Position numbers and translations under genes: made by a program
Notes under the pieces: model-generated
The model's database searches: none
Seen by the model: only the letters and a program-made list of their open reading frames with translations
Told to the model about the DNA's origin: nothing
Part shown: positions 1 through 7,782 of the stretch, one piece after another
How positions within the stretch are numbered: the first letter of the stretch is position 1
How the letters are laid out: every line of letters begins with the position of its first letter
Source of the DNA: Nocardioides mangrovicus
GTDB taxonomy: Bacteria > Actinomycetota > Actinomycetes > Propionibacteriales > Nocardioidaceae
Length of the DNA stretch: 64,000 nt
Direction: 5' to 3'
Assembly: GCF_003674065.1 (NCBI RefSeq)
Contig: NZ_RDBE01000010.1
Location: 289,578 to 353,577 of the forward strand

Positions 1-306
1 CTGCCGCTCGGTGAGCGCGGGGTCGGCCAGCACGGCCAGCTCCACCGAGCGGTGCTCGGCGCTCTGGTCGAGGGGCTGAGGGCTGACGATCCCGGCGCGC
101 ACGTAGAGCTGCTCGGCCGAGATCCGCAGCGCCTTCGCCAGCTGCTGCAGCACCTCGGCCGACGGCCGGCGAAGACCGCGCTCGATCTGGCTCAGGTAGG
201 GGTTCGACACCCCGGCCTGCTCCGCCAACTGGCGCAGGGAGAGCTGCGCGCTGACGCGCTGCTCGTGGAGGTAGTCCCCCAGCTTGCCCTTCGCCATGTC
301 CCCCAT
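1..306 (-). CDS. XRE-family transcriptional regulator (C-terminus cut by window edge)
   Basis: The 102 visible codons encode an N-terminal Cro/C1-type helix-turn-helix. Residues about 24-44 (LRQLAEQAGVSNPYLSQIE) are a textbook XRE recognition helix pair, followed by an RRPS turn and a segment predicting further helices. The protein should be a cytoplasmic DNA-binding regulator; its C-terminal part lies outside the window, so its ligand cannot be guessed. I take ATG at 306 as start; an in-frame ATG at 297 (MAKGKL) is equally plausible. The gene lies 74 bases downstream of the asparaginase gene on the same strand. Two CTAGC-spacer-GCTAG dyads lie just upstream, at 311-324 and 391-403, and are likely its own operators. 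The family call is firm; the target is inference. Confidence 0.9.
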   Translation of the reverse strand, partial: MGDMAKGKLGDYLHEQRVSAQLSLRQLAEQAGVSNPYLSQIERGLRRPSAEVLQQLAKALRISAEQLYVRAGIVSPQPLDQSAEHRSVELAVLADPALTERQ

Positions 307-310
307 GGTG

Positions 311-324
311 CTAGCAGCAGCTAG
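311..324. promoter_or_regulatory. CTAGC-N4-GCTAG dyad, candidate XRE operator 1
   Basis: CTAGCAGCAGCTAG is a perfect 5-base inverted repeat with a 4-base spacer, ending 4 bases before the XRE start codon. Its close relative at 391-403 suggests an autoregulatory operator pair. Function is inferred from position and symmetry only. Confidence 0.5.
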
Positions 325-380
325 CAGACTCAACCGCGGCGCGCGTGAAAGACCTCACGATCGGCCTTGTTCACAAAGAC

Positions 381-1343
381 TTAACCTGCGCTAGCGCTGC
401 TAGCAGGGAGAACTGCTCGCAGCTCGCCCACCGGCCGGCCCGCGCCCAGGACGGGCACCTCGCCGGTGCGCTGCACGGCCTCCTCGACCAGTCCGACCTG
501 CGCGAGCAGCGCGGCCATCGTGACCGGCCGCGCCCGCGCTCCGCCGTCGTCGTGCTTGAGCGCGAACGCCCGGCCGTCGGGCAGCGCCACGACGTAGCAG
601 GACTCCGCGCCGGCCTTGCCGATGGCGCCGGGCAGGGCCCGCAGCAGCGCGAGCTCGTCGCGGGTGGTGCCGCTGACGTACTCGGGATGCTGCCGGATGG
701 CCTCGGCCACCCGGCGCTCGGGTCCCTCGGTCGCTGTGGCGAGCCGCGCGAAGGCGCGGGCCAGGCCGCTCAGCGACGTCGACAGCAGCGGCGCACCGCA
801 CCCGTCGACGGCCACCACCTCGACCGCCTCGCCGGTCAGGTCGGCGAAGGTCGCCGCGATCTGCTGCTGCAGCGGGTGCGCCGGGTCGCGGTAGGTCGCG
901 GTGTCCCAGCCGTTGGCCGCGCAGGTGGCCAGCATCGCGGCGTGCTTGCCGGAGCAGTTCATCAGCACCGGCTCCCGGTGACCGCCGTCGCGGATCACCG
1001 TCTCGCGCGCGTCGTCGTCGAGCGGGTAGTCCGGCGGCGTCTGCAGGTCGTTCTCCGCCAGCCCGGCGCCGGCGAGGATCCGGCGGACCCCCTCGACGTG
1101 GAACGGCTCGCCGGAGTGCGACGCGCAGCCGAGCGCCAGCAGCTCGCCGTCCAGCTCCAGACCCGCGCGCAGCATGCCCACGGCCTGCAGCGGCTTGTTG
1201 CACGAGCGTGGCAGCACCTGGCCGGCCACGTCGCCGACGGCGTAGGCGAGGGAGCCGTCGGCGGCCAGCGCGACGGCCGAGCCGTAGTGGTGACCCTCCA
1301 CGAACCCGTTGCGGACGATCTCGACGAGAGCGGGCTGGATCAT
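381..1343 (-). CDS. L-asparaginase, rhizobial asparaginase-II family
   Basis: A 320-residue cytoplasmic enzyme expected to hydrolyse L-asparagine to aspartate and ammonia. It belongs to the asparaginase-II (Rhizobium etli ReAV-like) family rather than the E. coli AnsA/AnsB fold. Visible hallmarks are the Ser47-x-x-Lys50 pair in RSCNKP, the GCASHSGEPFH segment near residue 75, NCSGKHAAM and DGCGAP with the two family cysteines, and a late GKAGAE lysine motif. ATG at 1343 opens MIQPALVEIV, the family's usual N-terminus. Only 12 bases separate it from the divergent cysC-like start, so promoters must overlap the opposing genes. The 3' end contains a candidate operator for the downstream XRE gene. 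The family is clear; substrate preference is not proved by sequence. Confidence 0.9.
   Translation of the reverse strand: MIQPALVEIVRNGFVEGHHYGSAVALAADGSLAYAVGDVAGQVLPRSCNKPLQAVGMLRAGLELDGELLALGCASHSGEPFHVEGVRRILAGAGLAENDLQTPPDYPLDDDARETVIRDGGHREPVLMNCSGKHAAMLATCAANGWDTATYRDPAHPLQQQIAATFADLTGEAVEVVAVDGCGAPLLSTSLSGLARAFARLATATEGPERRVAEAIRQHPEYVSGTTRDELALLRALPGAIGKAGAESCYVVALPDGRAFALKHDDGGARARPVTMAALLAQVGLVEEAVQRTGEVPVLGAGRPVGELRAVLPASSASAG
391..403. promoter_or_regulatory. CTAGC-N3-GCTAG dyad, candidate XRE operator 2
   Basis: CTAGCGCTGCTAG repeats the same 5-base arms with a 3-base spacer, 67 bases from the first copy. It sits inside the last codons of the asparaginase gene, so an operator would overlap coding DNA there. 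Confidence 0.45.
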
Positions 1344-1355
1344 GCACGGAACGTT

Positions 1356-2588
1356 ATGCGGCACGATGGCCGGGTGCCCGCGGTGCCCCAGTACTTCCCG
1401 AGCCAGCGCGAGCTGGACGACCTCGAGCTGCTGCTGACCGGCGCGCTCGCCCCTCGCGTCGGGTTCGACACGACCGGCCCGATCACCCTCGTGCTGCCCG
1501 ACGAGGTCGCCGTCGCCGCCCGGGAGGCCGGCGGCGTCGAGCTGACCGACGCCGAGGGCATGCCGCTGGCCCGCGTCGACACCGACGGCACCGCGCACGC
1601 GCTCGCCGCGCACGTCACCGGCCCGTTCCGCCGGCTCTACCGCGCCCCGCAGCAGGTGCGCCAGGACCACGCCGACGCGCTGTTCGCCGCGCTCGCGGCG
1701 CCACCCTCGGAGGACGACCTGGCCGAGGTGCAGCAGGCGCGCGAGGGCCGCGAGGTCGTGCTGGTCGCGCTCGTCGGCGACGGCACCCCGCGCGGCGTCG
1801 GCCCGGTCGGGCTGCTGCGGGCGGCCCTGATCGCCGCCCGGATCCTCGGCGACGCGCACGTCGTGGCCGTGCCGCTCGCCTCCCACGGCGACGCCGCGCT
1901 CGACGCCCAACTCACCGCCCAGGTGCTCGAGGCCTACGCCGGCGGGCAGCCCCTCCTGCTCACCGGCGAGGGACCGCTCCCGGCCGACGTCGAGGACGTC
2001 GTCGCCCAAGACCACCCGCCCCGCGAGGAGCAGGGGCTGGTCGTGTTCTTCACCGGCCTGTCCGGCAGCGGCAAGTCGACCTTGGCCCGCGAGCTGCACG
2101 ACCTCCTCCTCGAGGACGGCCGACGCACGGTGACGAGCCTCGACGGCGACGTCGTGCGACGCAACCTCAGCGCCGGGCTGGGCTTCTCCCGCGAGGACCG
2201 CGAGACCAACATCCGCCGCATCGGCTGGGTGGCCGCCGAGATCTCGCGGCACCGCGGCGTCGCGATCTGCTCCCCGATCGCGCCGTTCGAGCAGACCCGC
2301 AGCCAGGTGCGCGCCGACGTCGAGCGCGCCGGCGGCGCCTTCTTCCTCGTGCACGTGGCCACGCCGCTGGCCGAGTGCGAGCGCCGCGACAAGAAGGGCC
2401 TCTACGCGAAGGCCCGCGCCGGGCAGATCCCCGAGTTCACCGGCATCTCCTCGCCCTACGAGGAGCCCCACGACGCCGACGTGCGCGTCGACACCACCGG
2501 CCGCTCGGTGGCCGAGGCGCTCGCCGACGTGCTCGGCGCGCTGGCCACCGCCGGCTACCTGGACCTGCGGGAGGACCGCGATGACTGA
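1356..2588 (+). CDS. cysC: Adenylylsulfate kinase with degenerate ATP-sulfurylase-like N-terminal region
   Basis: A 410-residue protein whose C-terminal about 180 residues are APS kinase, phosphorylating APS to PAPS. Evidence is the P-loop GLSGSGKST near residue 234, followed by LDGDVVRRNLSAGLGF and the NIRRIGWVA stretch. The first about 200 residues begin with ELLLTGALAP..GF and PITLVLPDEV, which resembles the PUA-like N-terminal domain of homomeric ATP sulfurylase, but the sulfurylase catalytic motifs are not apparent. Simple CysC is about 200 residues, so the length is unusual. ATG 1356 is the first in-frame start; GTG at 1374 would give a more sensible gap to the divergent asparaginase gene. 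It overlaps the exporter gene by 8 bases, in a sulfate-activation operon with cysDN. The kinase call is strong; the role of the N-terminus is unknown. Confidence 0.9.
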   Translation: MRHDGRVPAVPQYFPSQRELDDLELLLTGALAPRVGFDTTGPITLVLPDEVAVAAREAGGVELTDAEGMPLARVDTDGTAHALAAHVTGPFRRLYRAPQQVRQDHADALFAALAAPPSEDDLAEVQQAREGREVVLVALVGDGTPRGVGPVGLLRAALIAARILGDAHVVAVPLASHGDAALDAQLTAQVLEAYAGGQPLLLTGEGPLPADVEDVVAQDHPPREEQGLVVFFTGLSGSGKSTLARELHDLLLEDGRRTVTSLDGDVVRRNLSAGLGFSREDRETNIRRIGWVAAEISRHRGVAICSPIAPFEQTRSQVRADVERAGGAFFLVHVATPLAECERRDKKGLYAKARAGQIPEFTGISSPYEEPHDADVRVDTTGRSVAEALADVLGALATAGYLDLREDRDD

Positions 2589-3516
2589 CCTGTTCACCAC
2601 CGACGCGCTCTCGGTGCTCGTCGTGAGCTTCGGCGTCGGGATCGTGGTCGGGCTGACCGGCATGGGCGGCGGTGCGCTGATGACGCCGGCCCTGATCTTC
2701 CTGGGCATCAACCCGGCCGCTGCCGTGGCCAACGACCTGGTGGCGGCCTCGGTGAACAAGTCGGTCGGCGCCGCGGTGCACTGGCGCACCGGCACCCCGA
2801 ACCTCCGGCTGGCCGGGCTGCTGATGGTGGGCTCGGTGCCCTTCGCCTTCGCCGGCGGCTTCATCGTCAAGGCCGTCGGCGAGCAGGAGGCGCAGACCAC
2901 CTTCCTCACCTACGCCATCGGCGCGGCGCTGCTGTTCACCGCGGCCACCTACGCGCTGCGGATGTACCTCCAGCTGCGCTACACCACCTCGGGCAACCAG
3001 GTGCCGGCCCAGGAGCCGGCGATCCGGGTGGTCCCCACCATCCTCATCGGCGCCGTCGGCGGCCTGCTGGTCGGCATCACCTCGGTCGGCTCGGGCTCGC
3101 TGATCATGGTGGCGCTGCTGCTGCTCTACCCGACGCTGACGGCCGTGCGGCTGGTCGGCACCGACCTGCTGCAGGCGGTGCCGCTCGTGCTCGCGGCGGC
3201 GGTAGGTCACGTGTTCTCCGAAGGAGTCACCTGGGCGGTGCTGATCCCGCTCGTGCTGGGCGGCACGCCCGGTACCTACCTCGGCTCACGCCTGGCGGCC
3301 TGGGTCTCGCAGTCGGTGATCCGTCGTGGCATCGTGATCGTGCTCACCCTCACCGGCCTGAAGATGCTCGGGGTCCCACCCGGCTGGGTCGGCATCATCG
3401 GCGCCGCGATGCTGCTGCTCGGCCCGCTGGCCTGGGGCTTCGTCCGGCAGCGCCGCGGGCTGCCGGCCTTCGACAACAACCTGGCCGCATGGCGGCTACC
3501 CGACAAGACACCGTGA
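2581..3516 (+). CDS. TauE/SafE (TSUP) family membrane transporter
   Basis: A 311-residue integral membrane protein of the TauE/SafE family, members of which move sulfite, sulfonates or related anions across the membrane. Several hydrophobic segments are visible, and the family's paired Gly-rich signatures are seen as GLTGMGGGALMTP near the N-terminus and GLLVGITSVGSGSLIMV in the middle. Its ATG lies inside the last codons of the APS kinase gene, so translation is probably coupled. Between cysC and cysDN it most likely handles sulfate or sulfite in assimilation, either importing sulfate or exporting excess sulfite; this direction is inference. Confidence 0.85.
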   Translation: MTDLFTTDALSVLVVSFGVGIVVGLTGMGGGALMTPALIFLGINPAAAVANDLVAASVNKSVGAAVHWRTGTPNLRLAGLLMVGSVPFAFAGGFIVKAVGEQEAQTTFLTYAIGAALLFTAATYALRMYLQLRYTTSGNQVPAQEPAIRVVPTILIGAVGGLLVGITSVGSGSLIMVALLLLYPTLTAVRLVGTDLLQAVPLVLAAAVGHVFSEGVTWAVLIPLVLGGTPGTYLGSRLAAWVSQSVIRRGIVIVLTLTGLKMLGVPPGWVGIIGAAMLLLGPLAWGFVRQRRGLPAFDNNLAAWRLPDKTP

Positions 3517-3568
3517 ACACCACCGATACGATGCACATTGGCCCGGACCCCCTTCTCGAGAGTTCCCG

Positions 3569-4483
3569 ATGACGCAGACCCATGCCGACTACCGGCTCAG
3601 CCAGCTCGACCAGCTGGAGGCCGAGTCGATCCACATCTTCCGCGAGGTAGCGGCGGAGTTCGAGAAGCCGGTGCTGATGTTCTCCGGCGGCAAGGACTCC
3701 ATCGTGATGATGCGCCTGGCCGAGAAGGCGTTCTACCCCGCGAAGATCCCGTTCCCGGTGCTGCAGGTCGACACCGGCTACGACTTCCCCGAGGTGCTCG
3801 AGACCCGCGACCACTGGGTCAGCCGGCTCGGCGTGCGGCTGATCGTGGCCAGCGTCGAGCAGGCGATCGCCGACGGTGTCGTCGTCGACGACGGCAAGAC
3901 CAGCCGCAACCGCCTGCAGATCGGCACCCTGCTCAACGCCATCGAGGAGAACGGCTTCACCGCGGCCTTCGGCGGCGGTCGGCGCGACGAGGAGAAGGCC
4001 CGCGCGAAGGAGCGGGTCTACTCCCACCGCGACGACTTCGGCCAGTGGGACCCCAAGAACCAGCGCCCCGAGCTGTGGAGCCTCTACAACGGCCGCATCC
4101 ACGGCGGCGAGCACATGCGGATCTTCCCGCTGTCGAACTGGACCGAGCTCGACATCTGGCACTACCTGGCCCAGGAGCAGGTCGAGATCCCCTCGATCTA
4201 CTTCTCCCACCAGCGCCGGGTGTTCCAGCGCGACGGGATGTGGCTCTCGGAGTCGGAGTTCAACCCCACGCGCGACGGCGAGGAGGTCCAGGAGCGGACG
4301 GTGCGCTTCCGCACCGTCGGCGACCTCACGCTCACCGGCTGCGTCGAGTCCGAGGCCGACACCATCGACAAGATCATCGACGAGATCGCCATCGCGCGCG
4401 TCACCGAACGAGGCGCCACCCGCGGTGACGACCGGTTCTCAGAGGCCGCCATGGAGGACCGGAAGAAGGAGGGCTACTTCTGA
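3569..4483 (+). CDS. cysD: Sulfate adenylyltransferase subunit 2
   Basis: A 304-residue PP-loop enzyme that joins ATP and sulfate to give APS and pyrophosphate, working with the GTPase subunit CysN. The PP-loop SGGKDS is at residues 39-44, followed by VDTGYDFPE, GGGRRDEEKARAKER and NWTELDIWHYL, all characteristic of CysD. Length matches the family (about 300). The start ATG 3569 follows a 52-base gap after the exporter gene. Its TGA shares one base with the cysN start codon, a sign of stoichiometric coupled translation of the heterodimer. Confidence 0.97.
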   Translation: MTQTHADYRLSQLDQLEAESIHIFREVAAEFEKPVLMFSGGKDSIVMMRLAEKAFYPAKIPFPVLQVDTGYDFPEVLETRDHWVSRLGVRLIVASVEQAIADGVVVDDGKTSRNRLQIGTLLNAIEENGFTAAFGGGRRDEEKARAKERVYSHRDDFGQWDPKNQRPELWSLYNGRIHGGEHMRIFPLSNWTELDIWHYLAQEQVEIPSIYFSHQRRVFQRDGMWLSESEFNPTRDGEEVQERTVRFRTVGDLTLTGCVESEADTIDKIIDEIAIARVTERGATRGDDRFSEAAMEDRKKEGYF

Positions 4484-5811
4484 TGGCCACCCCCACCGAC
4501 AGCAGCACCGAGACCGGCGCCGAGACCGGCACCGAGACCGGCGCCGAGGAGCGTCCCTCGATGGACCTGCTGCGCTTCGCGACCGCCGGCTCCGTCGACG
4601 ACGGCAAGTCGACCCTGATCGGCCGGCTGCTGCTGGACTCCAAGTCGATCTTCGAGGACCAGCTCGAGGCCGTGGAGGCCACCAGCCAGTCCAAGGGCTA
4701 CGACTACACCGACCTGGCCCTCCTGACCGACGGTCTGCGCTCCGAGCGCGAGCAGGGCATCACGATCGATGTCGCCTACCGCTACTTCGCCACGCCGTCG
4801 CGCAAGTTCATCATCGCCGACACCCCCGGCCACGTGCAGTACACGCGCAACATGGTCACCGGCGCCTCCACCGCCGACCTGGGTCTGGTGCTGGTCGACG
4901 CCCGCCAGGGTCTGACCGAGCAGTCGCGCCGCCACGCGGTGATCCTCTCGCTGCTGCGGGTGCCGCACCTGGTGCTGGCGGTCAACAAGATGGACCTGAT
5001 CGACTACGACCAGGCCACCTACGACCAGATCCGCCGCGACTTCACCGCGTTCGCGACGAAGCTCAACATCCCCGACCTCGAGGTCATCCCGATCTCGGCG
5101 CTCAAGGGCGACAACGTGGTGAACCGGTCGGAGAACATGCCCTGGTACCAGGGCTCCTCGCTGATGCACCACCTGGAGAACGTCCACGTCGCCTCCGACC
5201 GCGACCTGGTCGACACCCGCTTCCCGGTGCAGTACGTGGTGCGCCCCAAGTCCGATGAGTTCCACGACTACCGCGGCTACGCGGGGCAGGTCGCCGGCGG
5301 CGTCCTCAAGCCGGGCGACGAGGTCGTCGTCCTGCCCAGCGGCATGACCTCGAAGATCGAGGCCATCGACTTATTCGACGAGGAGATCGGCGAGGCCTTC
5401 CCGCCGATGTCGGTGACGGTGCGGCTGGCCGACGACGTCGACGTCAGCCGCGGCGACATGATCGCCCGCGTCAACAACGCACCGAAGCCGGCCCAGGACA
5501 TCGACGCGATGATCTGCTGGATGACCACCGAGCCGCTGCGTCCGCGCCAGAAGCTGGCCATCAAGCACACCACCCGCACCGGCCGGGTGCTGGTCAAGGA
5601 CATCCAGTACCGCCTCGACGTCAACACCCTGCACCGCGACCAGGAGACCAAGGAGCTCGGCCTCAACGAGATCGGCCGTGTCCAGCTGCGCACCACGGTG
5701 CCGTTGCTGGCCGACGCCTACTCCAAGAACCGGACCACCGGGTCGTTCATCCTGATCGACGAGGCGACCGGGGTGACGGTCGGGGCAGGGATGATCAACG
5801 GCACCGCCTGA
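4483..5811 (+). CDS. cysN: Sulfate adenylyltransferase subunit 1 (GTPase)
   Basis: A 442-residue EF-Tu-like GTPase that drives APS synthesis by CysD. G1 is GSVDDGKST (residues 36-44), switch II has DTPGH near 113, and G4 is NKMD near 168; the C-terminal half has the beta-barrel domains of this family. In many actinobacteria and proteobacteria CysN is fused to CysC; here the kinase is a separate gene upstream. The first 25 residues are rich in Thr, Glu and Gly and are probably a flexible leader. It is the last gene of the sulfate-activation operon, followed by a long palindromic non-coding region. Confidence 0.96.
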   Translation: MATPTDSSTETGAETGTETGAEERPSMDLLRFATAGSVDDGKSTLIGRLLLDSKSIFEDQLEAVEATSQSKGYDYTDLALLTDGLRSEREQGITIDVAYRYFATPSRKFIIADTPGHVQYTRNMVTGASTADLGLVLVDARQGLTEQSRRHAVILSLLRVPHLVLAVNKMDLIDYDQATYDQIRRDFTAFATKLNIPDLEVIPISALKGDNVVNRSENMPWYQGSSLMHHLENVHVASDRDLVDTRFPVQYVVRPKSDEFHDYRGYAGQVAGGVLKPGDEVVVLPSGMTSKIEAIDLFDEEIGEAFPPMSVTVRLADDVDVSRGDMIARVNNAPKPAQDIDAMICWMTTEPLRPRQKLAIKHTTRTGRVLVKDIQYRLDVNTLHRDQETKELGLNEIGRVQLRTTVPLLADAYSKNRTTGSFILIDEATGVTVGAGMINGTA

Positions 5812-5840
5812 GCGAGCCCCGGCGAGCGAAGGCGGTAGGA

Positions 5841-5913
5841 GCCGAGCCGTCGCACACCCGTAGGTGCTCCCGCGCGAAGCGCGCTTCCGCCTATGGGTAT
5901 GCGACGGCTCGGC
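5841..5913. repeat. Long hairpin, 24-base arms
   Basis: Arms 5841-5864 and 5890-5913 match at 22 of 24 positions when one is reverse-complemented. The 25-base loop contains its own palindrome, gcgcgaagcgcgc. It lies 29 bases after the cysN stop and could end that transcript, although there is no U-tract. Confidence 0.8.
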
Positions 5914-6126
5914 GAGACCACCGCAACGCGCGAGGAAGCCACCGCGTGCGGTAGGAGCGGGTTGGCTTGCAGCTGGGCACGGGGGTGTTCGTGCCCGGTG
6001 GCTCAGACCGGGGCTGCGTACCCGGCGTTTCAAACCCCGGCTCGTACCCGGGGTGTCAGACCAACTCGCTCCTACCGCACCCCTGCGGGCTCATGACGGC
6101 TGCTGGTGGTCTCGCCGAGTCGTCGC
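5901..6126. repeat. 22-base inverted repeat enclosing 182 bases
   Basis: The arm at 5901-5922 (gcgacggctcggcgagacca plus cc) is complementary to 6105-6126 at 21 of 22 positions. The left arm shares bases with the hairpin at 5841-5913, so the two structures are mutually exclusive foldings. Confidence 0.75.
5946..6080. repeat. 20-base inverted repeat with inner stem-loop
   Basis: Arms 5946-5965 and 6061-6080 are complementary at 19 of 20 positions. Inside lies a shorter perfect stem, gggcacg (5975-5981) with cgtgccc (5990-5996). The whole is nested within the 5901-6126 repeat. Confidence 0.75.
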
Positions 6127-6185
6127 AAAGCGCGGGGTAGGCACGAGCGCGCTTCGCGCGGCGAAGCCGACTCCACCCTTTCCAA

Positions 6186-6350
6186 CGACTCGGCTCCTAG
6201 GCAGACAAGGTCGCTAAGCGACCGTGCCTACCTTCCGTCCTCGATCTGCGACCGAATGATGCGGGCATCGAGCTTCGCGCCGAACAGCCGGATTCACTTT
6301 CCGACGACTCGGCTCCTAGGCAGCCAGGTCGCTACGCGACCGACCTGCCT
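6186..6350. repeat. Two direct copies of a 19-base motif, each followed by a GGTCGC hairpin
   Basis: CGACTCGGCTCCTAGGCAG is present identically at 6186-6204 and 6305-6323. Each copy is followed by a small palindrome: ggtcgctaagcgacc in the first, and in the second ggtcgc (6327-6332) with gcgacc (6336-6341) inside aggcag (6318-6323) with ctgcct (6345-6350). Confidence 0.8.
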
Positions 6351-6397
6351 TCCCACGTCATCGTCTACTGAACGGTCGGCCCCTACGACCTAACTGC

Positions 6398-6769
6398 CTA
6401 CCTGCCGTAGTCGTCCTGCAACCGGACGATGTCGTCCTCGCCCGTGTAGCTGCCCAGCTGCACCTCGACGATGACGAGCTCCTCGTCGTGCTCGTTGGCG
6501 ATGCGGTGCTTGGCGCCGAGGGCGACGTCGACGGAGTGGCCGACGTGCGCCACGACCTCGACGTCGTCGACGAGGCAGGTGGCCGTGCCCTTGACGACCA
6601 CCCAGTGCTCCGAGCGGTGCTCATGGGTCTGGTAGCTCAACCGCGAGTGGGGTTGGACGCGGATCGTCTTCACCTTGAAGCCGTCCTCCACGTCGATCAC
6701 CTGCCACGATCCCCAGGGCCGCTCCTCGGAGTCCAGGGGCGTGGTCGCGTCGCTCGTCGGCTCGCTCAT
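6398..6769 (-). CDS. Cupin protein, mannose-6-phosphate isomerase type II-like
   Basis: A 123-residue single-domain cupin. The sequence RPWGSWQVID, then HSRLSYQTHEHRSEHWVVVKG and the later SVDVALGAKHRI follow the metal-binding cupin pattern seen in the C-terminal domain of bifunctional phosphomannose isomerase/GDP-mannose pyrophosphorylase (ManC/AlgA). Stand-alone versions are often annotated as phosphomannose isomerase, interconverting mannose-6-phosphate and fructose-6-phosphate. I choose ATG 6769 (MSEPTSD); ATG 6778 is in frame just upstream. It stands alone between the palindromic region and ygfZ. Exact substrate is uncertain. Confidence 0.8.
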   Translation of the reverse strand: MSEPTSDATTPLDSEERPWGSWQVIDVEDGFKVKTIRVQPHSRLSYQTHEHRSEHWVVVKGTATCLVDDVEVVAHVGHSVDVALGAKHRIANEHDEELVIVEVQLGSYTGEDDIVRLQDDYGR

Positions 6770-6813
6770 GCACCCCATTCTCGCAAATGCGCGGTCCGCG
6801 GGCCGACCCCGGT

Positions 6814-7782
6814 TCAGCCGCGCAGCCGGGGCCGCACGTGCAGGCCCACCTCGGGGTCGACGACGGCCTCCTGGGCCACCGGCATCTCGCCGCCGTCGGT
6901 GGCCGCGAGCAGGACGGCGTCGAGCGGCACGTTGCGCTTGACCAGCCCCAGGGCGATCGGACCGAGCTCGTAGTGGCGCGCGGAGCTGCCCACGAAGCCG
7001 ACGGCGCGGCCCTCGAGCGTCAGCGGGGTGCCGACGTCGGGTAGGCGGTTCTCGGAGCCGTCGAGGTGCAGCAGCGTCAGCCGGCGCGGCGGGCGGCCCA
7101 GGGTGTGCACCCGGGCCACGGTCTCCTGCCCGCGGTAGCAGCCCTTGTCGAGGTGGACCGCGGCCCAGGGCACGGCCGGGCCGTCGGCCACCCAGCCCAC
7201 CTCGTTGGGGATGGTGCGCACGTCGGTGTCCAGCCCCAGCCGGGGCTCGCCGCGGGCGATGCGCAGCGCCTCGAAGGCCCACAGCCCGCACGCGGGGCCG
7301 GCGGCCTCGGCGAACGCCGCCAGGCGCTCGCGCGGCACGAGCACGTAGCCGGTCGTGGGCCGCCAGGTCACCGCCACCTCGTCGGTGACGTCGGTGACGT
7401 CGACCCGCATCATGAAACGCATCGAGTCCAGCCAGGCCACCAGCGCGGGCGCGGCGCCGGGCTCGACGTGGGCGGTGAACGCCTCACCGTCGTCGCTGCC
7501 CTGCATCGCGTGCTCCACGTGGCCCTGCGGGCTGAGCACCAGCGCGTGCACGGCCACCCCGGGCTGCAGCCCGTCGAAGAACTGGGTGGTCAGCGAGTGC
7601 AGCCAGGCCAGCCGGTCGGGTCCGCTGATGCGGATCACGCCGCGGTGGGAGAGGTCGACGAAGCCCTCGTCGGCCGCGAGCGTGCGCTGCTCGACGTTGA
7701 AGGAGCCGTAGTGCGCGGCGACGACCGCGTCGGTGCCCTCGCCGGCGACGGCCCCCGGGAGGTCCAGCAACGGACTGCTCAT
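6814..7782 (-). CDS. ygfZ: YgfZ/GcvT-like folate-binding Fe-S cluster maintenance protein
   Basis: A 322-residue protein with the family signature KGCYRGQE at residues 213-220, the Cys-containing loop required in E. coli YgfZ, within an overall GcvT-like fold (WLHSLTTQFF, LSPQGHVEHAM early; GFVGSS, GLVKR late). YgfZ proteins bind tetrahydrofolate and support assembly or repair of certain Fe-S enzymes. The start overlaps the stop of the upstream fur-like gene by four bases (ATGA), so the two are co-translated, a frequent actinobacterial pairing of a metal regulator with Fe-S maintenance. Confidence 0.9.
   Translation of the reverse strand: MSSPLLDLPGAVAGEGTDAVVAAHYGSFNVEQRTLAADEGFVDLSHRGVIRISGPDRLAWLHSLTTQFFDGLQPGVAVHALVLSPQGHVEHAMQGSDDGEAFTAHVEPGAAPALVAWLDSMRFMMRVDVTDVTDEVAVTWRPTTGYVLVPRERLAAFAEAAGPACGLWAFEALRIARGEPRLGLDTDVRTIPNEVGWVADGPAVPWAAVHLDKGCYRGQETVARVHTLGRPPRRLTLLHLDGSENRLPDVGTPLTLEGRAVGFVGSSARHYELGPIALGLVKRNVPLDAVLLAATDGGEMPVAQEAVVDPEVGLHVRPRLRG

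Larger units (their letters stand above)
5812..6397. other. Gene-free intergenic region made of nested palindromes
   Basis: No convincing gene is seen in these 586 bases between cysN and the convergent cupin gene. Instead the region is packed with inverted and direct repeats, listed separately: a hairpin at 5841-5913, an enclosing inverted repeat 5901-6126, an inner one 5946-6080, and a duplicated hairpin unit at 6186-6350. The motif gcggtaggagc occurs at 5832-5842 and again at 5949-5959. It may act as a transcription barrier between convergent genes or be a decayed or non-autonomous repeat element. Confidence 0.7.

Noticed and set aside
1344-2909. Long minus-strand extension upstream of asparaginase
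   Set aside because: The extension is antisense to the APS kinase gene and adds no domain; asparaginase starts normally at 1343.
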